Shown piece after piece: positions 9,520 through 18,011 of a stretch of 64,000 nucleotides of DNA. Numbering within the stretch: position 1 is the first letter of the stretch; each line of letters begins with the position of its first letter. Made by a program: the position numbers and the translations under genes. The notes under the pieces were generated by a model. It made no database searches and had not been told where the DNA came from. It worked only from the letters and a program-made list of their open reading frames with translations. Source of the stretch: Pedobacter punctiformis. Lineage in GTDB: Bacteria > Bacteroidota > Bacteroidia > Sphingobacteriales > Sphingobacteriaceae. Location: contig NZ_JAPWGM010000002.1 in NCBI RefSeq assembly GCF_027213715.1, forward strand, positions 434,001 through 498,000. Reading direction: 5' to 3'.

Positions 9520-9980
9520 TACGCCTTCAGTTTTCGGGCATTCAGATTGTCAGGTAAAATTTTAATCAGGCTGTTTTTGTAACGTGCTAAAAAATTCCAT
9601 AACCAGCGGTTGCTGTCTACCTGCTTTTCACCACAATCTACAATTTCTGCCCGTTCAATTAATTTCATTAATAAATGCTGAATCCATTTTATTCTGACGG
9701 CCTGATGAATACGGAGTCCTAAGTAATCGCAATAAATATGAACTAATATTTCGGTAATCAAAGAATCGTGTGTAATGTTTAAAGGCTTATTAAATTGTTT
9801 TTCATAATCCGTTTTTATCATTTCGGCCAACATTTCTAAGCCGGAAAATTTATAACCTTCTAAAAATTTCCATAAAGCCTCATTACTGTAAATCCTGACT
9901 AATGCAGGTTTAAAATCTATTTTAATCTGATTATTTTCCAGTAACCTTATTTTATCCATTATAAAATTAGATTTTTTCAA
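9516..9980 (-). CDS. Hypothetical cytoplasmic protein
   Basis: A 154-residue protein without signal peptide or membrane segment and of unrecognised family. It is mainly alpha-helical by eye, rich in Leu, Ile, Lys and Trp, with aromatic clusters (KWIQHLLMKL, NRWLWNFLARYKN). An alternative start at 9959 (MDKIRLLENN) would remove seven residues and may be the true one. It overlaps the stop of the L,D-transpeptidase-like gene tail to tail. Composition matches the neighbouring genes, so I see no sign of recent transfer. Confidence 0.65.
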   Translation of the reverse strand: MKKSNFIMDKIRLLENNQIKIDFKPALVRIYSNEALWKFLEGYKFSGLEMLAEMIKTDYEKQFNKPLNITHDSLITEILVHIYCDYLGLRIHQAVRIKWIQHLLMKLIERAEIVDCGEKQVDSNRWLWNFLARYKNSLIKILPDNLNARKLKAY

Positions 9981-10127
9981 TTCATAATTGTTACGCGTAA
10001 AATTCTATTCGCTTAACACACAATTAACTAAAATGTTTATTGACTTTGCAATGCAATGTGGGTAAAATTTTAAGGCATCAGCGAATAATTTTAAGCATCT
10101 TTGAGGTTTGAAAAATACCACCGATTC

Positions 10128-11978
10128 ATGAGGATTGTTATTGCAGAAAAGCCTTCTGTTGGTCGTGAACTTGCAAAAGTTTTTGGAGCAACCACCAGAA
10201 AAGATGGATACATTGAGGGTAAAGGATATTCTTTTACCTGGGCATTCGGGCATTTATTACAATTGGCACCACCACAGGATTATGGCTTTATTGGTTGGAG
10301 AAAGCAGCATTTACCCATGCTGCCTCAAAAATTTAAGCTTTCGGTAAGAAAAATAAAAAGTAAAGATGGTTTTATAGAAGACCCGGCGGTAAGAAAACAG
10401 CTGGATACCATTAAAAAGCTTTTTGATGAGGCAACCGAGATTATTGTGGCAACGGATGCGGGACGTGAAGGTGAACTCATTTTCAGGTACATTTACTACT
10501 ATTTGAAGTGTAAAAAACCTTTTAAAAGATTATGGATTTCTTCTCAAACTGATGAGGCCATTAAAGACGGTTTTAGAAATTTAAAACCCGGAACAGATTA
10601 TGATACTCTTTTTAACTCTGCACATTGCCGCTCGGAATCGGATTGGCTTGTAGGTATGAACGCCACACAAGCATTAAGTATTTCAGCAGGAAACCGTAGT
10701 GTTTTATCTTTAGGCCGAGTTCAAACCCCTACTTTGGCCATGATCTGTGCCCGTTTTTTAGAGATTAAGAATTTCGTACCTCAAACTTATTATCAAATCA
10801 GCATTCAACTGATAAAAGATGAACAAGTTTTTAAGGCCATTTCAACTTCAAATTACAAAGATAAGGCCGAAGCTGAAGTTTTGTTTGCACAGGTGGAAGA
10901 TGTGGCCTCAGGCTTTGCTAATGGGGGCAACATTACTGCCGTTGAAGCTAAACCCCGTAAAGAGCCACCACCTTTATTACACGATTTAAGTAGTTTACAA
11001 CAGGAAGCCAATAAGAAAAAGGGATTTACAGCCGATCAGACACTAAATATTTTGCAAAACCTTTACGAGAGTAAGCTGGTTTCTTATCCGCGTACGGGCA
11101 GCCGGTATATTGGTGATGATGTTTTTGCAGGTGTACCACAGCTGATCGATAAATTTACAGATCACCCTGATTTTGGAAAACAAGCTACTTTTTTACAAAC
11201 TATAACCTTAAATAAAAGAAGTGTTAATGCCAAAAAAGTAACCGATCACCATGCTATTTTACCAACCGGAGAAAATGCCCATGGTTTAAGCAGTGATAAA
11301 CAAGCCGTTTACGATATGGTTGTGGGTCGCATGATTGAATCCTTTCATCAGGAATGCTTAAAGGAAATTACTAAAATTACCATCCAATCCGGCACTACAT
11401 TTTTAGCCAATGGCACTGTGATCCGCTCAGCGGGCTGGCGTTCTGTTTTTAATGAAACGGAAGACGATAAAAAAGATGAAGATAATGCTGCTTTGCCTAA
11501 AGTAGCCGTTGGCGAACAATTACCCATTACTGAAAAGGCTTTTCTGGAAAAACAAACTAAACCAAAAGCCATGTATAATGAGGCTTCTTTATTAAAAGCA
11601 CTGGAAACTTCGGGTAAAGAAATTGAAGATGAGGAGCTGCGTTATGCTATGAAAGACAGCGGATTAGGCACACCAGCCACCAGAGCGGCCATTATAGAAA
11701 CGCTAATTACCCGGGAATACATTATAAGGGAAAAAAGAAATCTGGTCCCTACAAATAAAGGTTTAGCCGTTTACGAAGTGGTAAAGGATAAGCAAATTGC
11801 GCAAGCTGAATTAACCGGTCAGTGGGAAAAACGTTTGGAAGAAATTCGTGGCGGGGCATCTGTTAAAGATTTCAAAGCTGAAATAACAGAATATACCAAA
11901 ACCATTACCCATGAGTTATTAATAGCCGGCGCCTCTATTTCAGATAAATTATCGGATAAAAAAGCAGAGCAAGTTTAA
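10128..11978 (+). CDS. topB: DNA topoisomerase III (type IA)
   Basis: A 616-residue type IA topoisomerase that decatenates DNA by single-strand passage. I choose the ATG at 10128 (MRIVIAEKPSVGREL) over a TTG at 10101 because family members begin with this Toprim strand. The Toprim acidic motif ATDAGREGELIFR is at residues about 108-120. The active-site Tyr is Tyr320 in SYPRTGSRYI. SLGRVQTPTL at about 194-203 is the conserved strand of the DNA gate. There is no C-terminal zinc-finger cluster, as expected for TopB rather than TopA. The gene converges with the response regulator, with one base between stops. Confidence 0.95.
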   Translation: MRIVIAEKPSVGRELAKVFGATTRKDGYIEGKGYSFTWAFGHLLQLAPPQDYGFIGWRKQHLPMLPQKFKLSVRKIKSKDGFIEDPAVRKQLDTIKKLFDEATEIIVATDAGREGELIFRYIYYYLKCKKPFKRLWISSQTDEAIKDGFRNLKPGTDYDTLFNSAHCRSESDWLVGMNATQALSISAGNRSVLSLGRVQTPTLAMICARFLEIKNFVPQTYYQISIQLIKDEQVFKAISTSNYKDKAEAEVLFAQVEDVASGFANGGNITAVEAKPRKEPPPLLHDLSSLQQEANKKKGFTADQTLNILQNLYESKLVSYPRTGSRYIGDDVFAGVPQLIDKFTDHPDFGKQATFLQTITLNKRSVNAKKVTDHHAILPTGENAHGLSSDKQAVYDMVVGRMIESFHQECLKEITKITIQSGTTFLANGTVIRSAGWRSVFNETEDDKKDEDNAALPKVAVGEQLPITEKAFLEKQTKPKAMYNEASLLKALETSGKEIEDEELRYAMKDSGLGTPATRAAIIETLITREYIIREKRNLVPTNKGLAVYEVVKDKQIAQAELTGQWEKRLEEIRGGASVKDFKAEITEYTKTITHELLIAGASISDKLSDKKAEQV

Positions 11979-11979
11979 G

Positions 11980-12354
11980 TTAAAAGTACTCTTGTACAAA
12001 GGCGGTTGTATTTTGCAAAATGCTATCGTCTTTTTGAATAAATCCAACTGCACCTGCATCTAAATAAATCTGTTCAAATGTATTTTTATCATTTCCTGAA
12101 AACATACAAATCTTTAATTCTGGCTGCAGTTTTAAAATTTCACGAACCTGATCCGGATTGCTATCTCCGCCAGGCATATTAATATCCAGAATCAGCAAAT
12201 CAAATTCCTGTTGTTTTAAGAGTTTGAAGGCAGGGGCAAGATCAGAAGCTTCATAAATTTCCGGTAACTGAAAAAGATTAATCAAACACCCTTTAATAAC
12301 AAGGCGCATCATTTCATTATCGTCAACTACAAGAATTTTCAAAAAATTTTGCAT
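11980..12354 (-). CDS. Receiver-only response regulator
   Basis: A 124-residue CheY-like protein made only of a receiver domain. I prefer the ATG at 12354 (MQNFLKILVVDDNE) over a TTG one codon upstream. Acidic residues Asp11-Asp12 bind metal, the phosphoacceptor is Asp57 in LLILDINMP, and the conserved Lys is in FIQKDD near residue 108. There is no output domain, so it must act through a partner protein or a phosphorelay. No kinase lies next to it; the nearest in the window is at 20.6 kb, and that one has its own regulators. Confidence 0.88.
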   Translation of the reverse strand: MQNFLKILVVDDNEMMRLVIKGCLINLFQLPEIYEASDLAPAFKLLKQQEFDLLILDINMPGGDSNPDQVREILKLQPELKICMFSGNDKNTFEQIYLDAGAVGFIQKDDSILQNTTAFVQEYF

Positions 12355-12597
12355 CAAAAGCTTGAAATTTATTTTAAATTTTAGTCAAAATAGCGCATAT
12401 ACACTCCTTTTCGAAGGTACAGCACTAATAAATAGCAGAGATAGGGATCTTATTAAGCTATCAACCTAAAATATTTCAAGTTTATAATGAAAGTGGGAGT
12501 TTTAAGTTGCATAAAAATTGTAATTAAGGATGATTATCCAAAAATAACAATTTAATTGACTTTTGAATAAAAATTGACAGGAGAAATCGTTTAAAAT

Positions 12598-14511
12598 TTA
12601 AACAGATATAAATTCCCAGGCACTGTGGTAAGTACCCAAATTTTCAGCGAACTGTATAAAATCTGCATAAAACCCTGATTTTGAAAGCGTAGAACTGTCT
12701 CCGATAACCACCAGCTTTTTCTTTGCCCTGGTCATAGCCACATTCATTCTTCGTATATCTGATAGAAAGCCAATTACACCATCGCTATTGCTACGCGTTA
12801 AACTAATATAAACTACATCCCGTTCCTGGCCCTGAAAGCTATCAATTGTATTGACTGCTATTTTATCGGTGTAACTCGCCAGGGTAGTTTCTTCCCGCAT
12901 CAATTCCTTTAAAATTTGTACCTGCTGTTTGTATGGCGAAATAATAGCTACAGATGGAAAATCTTTTATCAAATCTTTTTCTTTCAATCTTTCTGTTAAA
13001 TTGACCAAATGTCTCAGTAAAAAAGCAGCCTCATCTGGGTTTGTTGTACTCGTACCATCCAATTTCTCATCATAACTACATCCGGCTGTATCGATAAAGG
13101 TTAGCGTTTCATCTTCAGGAAACAGGCAGTGATTGGCAACCGAAAAATGTGCCCGCAATTTATTTTCATAAAAAACCTTTGAAGAATAAGCCATTATATC
13201 TTGATGCATCCGGTATTGCTCCTCAAGCAGTACAACAGACTCAGGATGAAGCAAAACAGATTTTTCAAGCAAAGTATGACTTAAACCATTTCTAGCAGCT
13301 TCGTTAGATTTTATAGTCGGCGACAACTGGAAATGATCGCCCGCAAGTATAAGTTTTTGTCCCTTTAAAATTGGAATCCAGCAGGCAGGTTCCAATGCTT
13401 GTCCTGCTTCATCAATCACAACGGTATGGTACTTCAAATTCTTAACCGTATAATGATTAGCGCCTACCAAGGTAGCGGTAACAATTTGGGCCTTACCGAA
13501 CAGATTATCCATAATATACTGCTCAGTTTTCTCAACCTCTCTTCCTATTTTGTGTGCTTCATCAAAAAGTGCTTTTCTTTGATCACGTTCGGCTTTACCA
13601 AAGCTTCTTTTGTACTTATGAGCCATATTTTTATACTCATTAGCTTGTTTTTTTAAAGCTTTAATGGTTTTCATTTCCGGATGATCAGCCATTTTATGAT
13701 CCAGCGTGGAACTTATTAATCTTTCTGAAACCCGGGCAGGATTTCCTACACGTATTACATTTAAGCCCTCTCCTGCTAATTTTTCTGTTAATAAATCAAC
13801 AGCCGTATTACTTGGGGCAACCACTAAAATTTTTTGATGATCTTGTTTGGCAAGTGCTTTTATGGCCTGTACCAAAGTAGTTGTTTTTCCCGTTCCCGGT
13901 GGCCCATGAACAATTGCAAGATGATTAGCCGTAACAATCTTATGAACAGCCAATTGCTGTGATTCATTTAAATGACCTGGTAAAATGAATTTCTGTTCAT
14001 TTTGAAAAGCTGCTGCATCTCCTTTAGTAAGAATTTTGATTAATGTATTTTCACTTTGATTTTCTGATTGAACAGCTGCTTGTTTAAGCGCATTCTGCAT
14101 TTCATCATAACTGTTGTTGTCAAAAAGCAAATCAATGCCAAGCTTACCATCACGTGTCCAGTCTGGCAGCTCATCCACCCTTAAGCTAAGCTTCATTCTA
14201 TTACCGCTCTGATGAGAAACAATACCTTCAACCCTGTCATTTTTAGGATCGTGATTAGAAAACAATACAACAGATGAACCAAACCTGAACTGATGGGATA
14301 AGTCCTGATGTGCGGTACGCTCCAATTCTACAGTCAGATAATCTCCCCGCCCAATTTCCGTATTTCTAATGGCAATTGGATACCAGGTTAAACCCAGGAT
14401 TCTTCTGTCAGCAGCAGAGGTATTTTCGGTAAGTTTAAGATAAGATTGTAAATCTTCTTCACGCTCGGTAAGAAGTAAATCCTGAAGTTTTTTAAAGTAT
14501 TCTTTTGGCAA
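12598..14511 (-). CDS. SF1 DNA/RNA helicase, IGHMBP2/Upf1-like
   Basis: A 637-residue superfamily 1B helicase. Walker A is GPPGTGKTT at residues 203-211. Walker B is VVIDEAGQALEP near 365. Motif III reads LILAGDHFQLSPT. Motifs V and VI are NTIDSFQGQERDVVYIS and NVAMTRAKKKLVVIGD near the C-terminus. An N-terminal OB-like segment (residues 40-120) precedes the motor, as in IGHMBP2-type bacterial helicases. The start must be TTG at 14511: the frame is open only about 12 codons further upstream and contains no ATG there. It probably acts in repair or on R-loops, but the substrate is not shown. The DUF3037 and HipA-like genes lie directly upstream on the same strand. Confidence 0.9.
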   Translation of the reverse strand: MPKEYFKKLQDLLLTEREEDLQSYLKLTENTSAADRRILGLTWYPIAIRNTEIGRGDYLTVELERTAHQDLSHQFRFGSSVVLFSNHDPKNDRVEGIVSHQSGNRMKLSLRVDELPDWTRDGKLGIDLLFDNNSYDEMQNALKQAAVQSENQSENTLIKILTKGDAAAFQNEQKFILPGHLNESQQLAVHKIVTANHLAIVHGPPGTGKTTTLVQAIKALAKQDHQKILVVAPSNTAVDLLTEKLAGEGLNVIRVGNPARVSERLISSTLDHKMADHPEMKTIKALKKQANEYKNMAHKYKRSFGKAERDQRKALFDEAHKIGREVEKTEQYIMDNLFGKAQIVTATLVGANHYTVKNLKYHTVVIDEAGQALEPACWIPILKGQKLILAGDHFQLSPTIKSNEAARNGLSHTLLEKSVLLHPESVVLLEEQYRMHQDIMAYSSKVFYENKLRAHFSVANHCLFPEDETLTFIDTAGCSYDEKLDGTSTTNPDEAAFLLRHLVNLTERLKEKDLIKDFPSVAIISPYKQQVQILKELMREETTLASYTDKIAVNTIDSFQGQERDVVYISLTRSNSDGVIGFLSDIRRMNVAMTRAKKKLVVIGDSSTLSKSGFYADFIQFAENLGTYHSAWEFISV

Positions 14512-14556
14512 GGAAAAGGAGATTAACAGTTTAAATAAAAAGCAGTTTCATTATGA

Positions 14557-14940
14557 TTACAAAACCAATTGCTGATGAAGTTTTTGTAACGTTTCTTCTG
14601 CATCCGTACAAAAGCCCGGATGTACTTTTGAACATTGCACCACTGTACTTCTTGTAGCGGTTAACCACCTGAATCTTGAGGCCATATCGTACTGACCAAT
14701 TGGCCCGGAGTTTTCAATGCCTTCACTTATCCGTTGAAAAGCATCTAAATTTTCTTTCAATTCAGGAATATCCGTTTCCGGAGAAAATGCACAAATACGG
14801 GATTCATTCAAATAAAAGATACTCTTTAAAAATTTCTGCTTTGCACAGAATAAAATAATTCCCACATTCAGAAATTCTTCACGTTCTACCCTTGGCATCA
14901 CGCGGATTACAGCATACTCAAATAAAAACTTCTCTTGCAT
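14557..14940 (-). CDS. DUF3037 family protein
   Basis: A 127-residue cytoplasmic protein matching DUF3037. The typical opening (FEYAVIRVMPRVEREEFLNVGIILFC) occupies residues 5-30, and a later RFRWLTATRSTVVQ segment is also typical. The molecular function is unknown. In many bacteria DUF3037 genes sit beside a HipA-like kinase, and here the start lies inside the 3' end of that kinase with a 23-base overlap, so the two products are probably made together and may form a complex. A toxin-antitoxin or regulatory pair is possible but not shown. Confidence 0.87.
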   Translation of the reverse strand: MQEKFLFEYAVIRVMPRVEREEFLNVGIILFCAKQKFLKSIFYLNESRICAFSPETDIPELKENLDAFQRISEGIENSGPIGQYDMASRFRWLTATRSTVVQCSKVHPGFCTDAEETLQKLHQQLVL

Positions 14941-15715
14941 GCTGTGCTTCTTTTAAAAATATAGCTGAATGTGCCAGGCGGCTTTCTAAAAATTTAGCAT
15001 AGGCTTCTCTATGCGCTTCCTTTGTTTCAAAATTAACTTCGCCCTCCAACCAAACGTCAGGAATTAAATTTACAACAGATCGAATATGAGCTGCATTTAG
15101 CAGCACTCTGAATTCTGAATCTACCAACTCCAGTTCGGATGCCCATGGCAATAGTACATGATCTTTAACCAAAACAAATGGCCTTTTGGCCTGTTCTTCC
15201 CAATTTTGCCAGGAATGGTGAAAATATAAGGATGCTCCGTGATCAATTAACCAAAGTTCTTTATGCCACACCAGCATATTGGTATTACGGCAAGTGCGAT
15301 CCATATTGGTTAAAAAACAATCCAGCCAAACAATTTGCGATGCAAGTTTAGTATCAATCTTTGTAACTGTCGGATCAAAAGTAATGGCGCCTGATAAATA
15401 ATGTAATGCCAGATTAAGGCCAACACTGGCTTTAAGCAGATCTTGTATTTCTTCGTCAGGTTCAGTCCTTCCAAAAGCTTCATCTAAAGAGGCAAAAACC
15501 AATTCAGGCACTCTAAATCCCAAAATACGGGCAATTTCGCCTCCAATAAGTTCGGCAATGAGCGCTCTCGGCCCCTGTCCGGCACCTCTAAATTTCAATA
15601 CATATAAAAAGCCATCATCGGCTTCTGCAATGGCCGGCATAGAACCGCCCTCACGCAGAGGCGTTACATAACGGGTTACATTTACGTTTCTAAGCTGAAT
15701 TTGAAAATCGTTCAT
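14918..15715 (-). CDS. HipA-like kinase family protein
   Basis: A 265-residue protein related to the HipA/PI3K-like kinase fold, but much shorter than HipA (about 440). A glycine-containing loop and the conserved Lys in FLYVLKFRGAGQGPRALIAE lie near residues 31-50. The catalytic loop is DCFLTNMDRTCRNTNML at about 152-168, with Asp and Asn residues, and the metal-binding motif is LIDHGASLYF near 176-185. These signatures suggest an active kinase. The target is unknown; HipA proper phosphorylates glutamyl-tRNA synthetase, which should not be assumed here. No HipB-type repressor is adjacent. A TAAATTTG box lies about 55 bases upstream (15768-15775, reverse). Confidence 0.85.
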   Translation of the reverse strand: MNDFQIQLRNVNVTRYVTPLREGGSMPAIAEADDGFLYVLKFRGAGQGPRALIAELIGGEIARILGFRVPELVFASLDEAFGRTEPDEEIQDLLKASVGLNLALHYLSGAITFDPTVTKIDTKLASQIVWLDCFLTNMDRTCRNTNMLVWHKELWLIDHGASLYFHHSWQNWEEQAKRPFVLVKDHVLLPWASELELVDSEFRVLLNAAHIRSVVNLIPDVWLEGEVNFETKEAHREAYAKFLESRLAHSAIFLKEAQHAREVFI

Positions 15716-15815
15716 AAATAAGATAAGAAAGCGATTTACAATAAAAGTATACGCTTTAAAACTTTTGCAAATTTAGCAGAAATCTATCAATTACAGCCTA
15801 CTATAAAATCAAGCT

Positions 15816-16004
15816 TTAATCGTGCCCCAGGTATTCAATACCGGCAGGTGTCATTGCCGCCGACCATTGAACAGCATCTCTGTTTATTTTAATAAAACCC
15901 AGCCTTTCGAGTTCTTCATAAGTTTCTTCCATCCCTCCCAAAACAGAGGAACTCATTTGTTGATTAATTACCTCAAGTAGAGATATAATTTCTTCTTTTT
16001 TCAT
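15816..16004 (-). CDS. Small hypothetical protein, 62 residues
   Basis: A 62-residue acidic soluble protein. The pattern of an N-terminal helix (EEIISLLEVINQQM), a second helix with a turn (YEELERLGFIKIN) and a beta segment ending TPAGIEYLG resembles a small winged helix, but I do not recognise a family. It is co-directional with the HipA-like gene and 100 bases upstream of it. With no paralogue or motif to support function, I treat it as a likely real but uncharacterised gene. Confidence 0.5.
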   Translation of the reverse strand: MKKEEIISLLEVINQQMSSSVLGGMEETYEELERLGFIKINRDAVQWSAAMTPAGIEYLGHD

Positions 16005-16128
16005 TGTCTGTAAACAATTAAGGTTAGATAATAACAGCCGGTTTATTGAAATGTTTAGACCTTTTCTGTATTAAAGTTAAGATTAAAACCATTGAGTGAG
16101 AGATATGTTTTTAAGTAAAAAATATATC

Positions 16129-16338
16129 ATGCCATCTTCTGTAATTAATCATTTCAGCTACAATATACAATCGCATACTTTGAAAATAACTTTTGTTACC
16201 GGATTAACCTATCAATACAGCAATGTGCCGCAGGAAATTTATGATATGCTAAAAGCAGTAAAATCAAAAGGAAAGTATTTCAATGATGCCATCAGGAATA
16301 AATACAAATACAAAAAATTAAAAAAACATCAGGATTGA
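16129..16338 (+). CDS. KTSC domain-containing small protein
   Basis: A 69-residue protein made of a single KTSC domain. The pattern is S-x-I followed by Tyr/Asn, a beta strand (HTLKITFVTGLTYQYSNVP) and then a helix ending in SKGKYFNDAIRNKY. KTSC domains occur alone or fused to lysyl-tRNA synthetase, where they are thought to bind nucleic acid. Starts at 16096 (GTG) or 16105 (ATG) are also open; I prefer 16129 because homologues usually begin with MPSSV. It is on the opposite strand to both neighbours, so it is probably monocistronic. Confidence 0.8.
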   Translation: MPSSVINHFSYNIQSHTLKITFVTGLTYQYSNVPQEIYDMLKAVKSKGKYFNDAIRNKYKYKKLKKHQD

Positions 16339-16571
16339 TCCATTTTATATTTCAAAAGGTAAACAATTAAGTTTTTCTTACCTTTTTAGTGAAATTCTAT
16401 ACTAACAATTTAATTAAATCAAAAAAAATGCAAAAAAAAGGCCTCACTAATCAAAATATAACTTACTTATTACTAAAACTTTAATAAATACCTAAAAATG
16501 TAGTTAAATTTTAAATTATAATTTTAAAGTAAAAGAAATGATAAATTATTAGGAAATTCAAAAACTAGGCC
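16339..16571. other. AT-rich intergenic stretch before the short RNA promoter
   Basis: About 230 bases of very AT-rich sequence with no credible reading frame, no tRNA fold and no clear hairpin. It may simply hold upstream promoter DNA for the element at 16572. Confidence 0.5.
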
Positions 16572-16579
16572 TATATTTG
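16549..16579 (+). promoter_or_regulatory. Bacteroidota-type promoter for a short transcript
   Basis: TATATTTG at 16572-16579 matches the -7 consensus TAnnTTTG exactly. TTAG at 16549-16552 stands 19 bases upstream, the usual spacing to the -33 element (consensus TTTG/TTG, here one mismatch). No ATG reading frame of useful length follows before the hairpin at 16603. Confidence 0.6.
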
Positions 16580-16584
16580 TCCTC

Positions 16585-16638
16585 GAGAGCGTTAATTTAG
16601 ATACGGGTATATGACTTAGGTTATATGCCCGTTTTTTG
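16585..16638 (+). ncRNA. Candidate short RNA (about 50-55 nt) ending in an intrinsic terminator
   Basis: Transcription from the box at 16572-16579 would begin near 16585 and stop at the hairpin at 16603-16632 followed by T6. The transcript has no start codon with a usable frame. Its 3' end reaches the complement of the idi stop codon at 16640-16642, so it lies antisense to the idi 3' untranslated region. I cannot match it to a known RNA family. Confidence 0.45.
16603..16637 (+). terminator. Strong intrinsic terminator, forward orientation
   Basis: A 12-base-pair stem (ACGGGTATATGA with TTATATGCCCGT, two G-U pairs) closes a 6-base loop and is followed by TTTTTT on the plus strand. The minus-strand side lacks a T run, so it serves forward transcription rather than idi. 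Confidence 0.75.
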
Positions 16639-16639
16639 T

Positions 16640-17173
16640 TTATAAGAAATTTAAATATTGCTCTTCGACCTGTTTAAGGCATATTTTTAACCAGGGCGTG
16701 TATAAATCCGGTTGAGTATGAATATCTTTCTTTAACGTTTCCAGGTCTGTATAACGATAAGTCGCCACTTCATTTGGGTTAATGACCGGAACCTCATCCG
16801 ACACTCCAAAAAATACATGATCAAGCTCATTTTCAATTAAGCCATTTTCAAGATTTGCTTTATAAATAAAATTAAAAGCATAGGTAAGCTTGCAATTCAT
16901 TCCCATTTCTTCCTGTAAACGGCGGCTTGCAGCATCGTTATTATTTTCGCCTAAGCGTGGATGACTACAACAGGTATTCGTCCATAAACCAGCAGAATGA
17001 TATTTATCTTTCGCTCTTTGCTGAAGTAACAATTCATTGTTGCTATTAAAAATAAAAACAGAGAATGCCCGGTGCAACAAACCTTTTTGATGCGCTTCCA
17101 TTTTCTCCATACCTCCTTGCGGTTCATCAAATTCGTTTACCAGAATGACTTGCTCTACGATCGTATTTTGCAA
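16640..17173 (-). CDS. idi: Isopentenyl-diphosphate delta-isomerase, type I
   Basis: A 177-residue NUDIX-fold enzyme that interconverts IPP and DMAPP in isoprenoid synthesis. The catalytic Cys lies in TNTCCSHPR (about residues 66-74) with its metal-binding His. The NUDIX helix is AASRRLQEEMGM (about 80-92), and the conserved Glu lies in ENELDHVFFG near 113-122. It is 1 base downstream of crtB and is the last gene of the carH-like/crtB/idi operon. Placement behind phytoene synthase implies it adjusts the IPP/DMAPP balance for carotenoid production. Confidence 0.95.
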   Translation of the reverse strand: MQNTIVEQVILVNEFDEPQGGMEKMEAHQKGLLHRAFSVFIFNSNNELLLQQRAKDKYHSAGLWTNTCCSHPRLGENNNDAASRRLQEEMGMNCKLTYAFNFIYKANLENGLIENELDHVFFGVSDEVPVINPNEVATYRYTDLETLKKDIHTQPDLYTPWLKICLKQVEEQYLNFL

Positions 17174-17174
17174 T

Positions 17175-18011
17175 TTATATAACGTTTAATTTATGACGGA
17201 TGACAGAATCAAACATTAAACCAATTTTATGATGATTTGGTATTCTGATTCTTTCTGTCATGATTTTTTCTGCACTAAGCAGTTTTATTTTACCGAATAA
17301 CTTTTTGTAATAAATATAAGCGAGATAAACCCCGTTTCTTGAACTGGAAGGCAACATTTTAATCCCTGTTAAAGCTTCTTTAAACTCCTCTTCTATCTCC
17401 TTTTCAATGGCTTGTTTTTGATGATCACAAAAGGCTGCAAGGTTAACATTTGGAAAATAATTACGGTTGAGCGATTCATGGTCTGCCTTCACATCACGAA
17501 GAAAATTTACTTTTTGAAACACAGAACCCAGTTTCATGGCAAAAGGCTTCAATTTTTCATAATCATGCTCATTACCTGCAGTAAATACCTTTAAACACAT
17601 TAAACCAACCACTTCGGCTGAACCCAAAATGTAAGTATCATATAATTCAGGTGTATATTTTTGCTCATTCAAATCCATTTCCATGCTGTTAAGAAATAAA
17701 TGAATAAGCTGATGATCAATCTGATATCGATTAACAACCTCTTGAAAGGCATTTAATATTGGATTTAGGCTAATCCCCGCTGCGATGGCTTCAAAAGTAT
17801 CGTTCTTAAATTTATTTAATAGGTATTTTTTATCAAAGCGATGAAAACTGTCTACAATTTCGTCGGCAAGGCGAACAAAACTATAAATAGAATAAATGGG
17901 TGATCTCATTTCTTTACCCAGGAAGTAAATTCCGAATGAAAAGCTTGTGCTATATCGTTTCGTTATAAGCTTACTGCAATCTGCGGACAACTGATCAAAA
18001 ATCTCTTTCAT
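17175..18011 (-). CDS. crtB: Phytoene/squalene synthase family protein (phytoene synthase)
   Basis: A 278-residue trans-prenyl head-to-head synthase, expected to join two geranylgeranyl diphosphates to phytoene. Both aspartate-rich motifs are present: DEIVDSFH at about residues 50-57 and NFLRDVKADHESLNRNYFP at about 168-186. It starts within the stop of the CarH-like regulator gene (ATGA overlap) and ends 1 base before idi. No phytoene desaturase, lycopene cyclase or hydroxylase is in the window, so later carotenoid steps are encoded elsewhere. A squalene-type activity cannot be excluded from sequence alone. Confidence 0.92.
   Translation of the reverse strand: MKEIFDQLSADCSKLITKRYSTSFSFGIYFLGKEMRSPIYSIYSFVRLADEIVDSFHRFDKKYLLNKFKNDTFEAIAAGISLNPILNAFQEVVNRYQIDHQLIHLFLNSMEMDLNEQKYTPELYDTYILGSAEVVGLMCLKVFTAGNEHDYEKLKPFAMKLGSVFQKVNFLRDVKADHESLNRNYFPNVNLAAFCDHQKQAIEKEIEEEFKEALTGIKMLPSSSRNGVYLAYIYYKKLFGKIKLLSAEKIMTERIRIPNHHKIGLMFDSVIRHKLNVI

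Noticed and set aside
10101..10127. TTG start nine codons before topB
   Set aside because: Family alignment places the start at MRIVIAEKP (10128).
12487..12555. 22-codon forward frame after the SF1 helicase gene
   Set aside because: It is short, without conservation or promoter signals, in AT-rich intergenic sequence.
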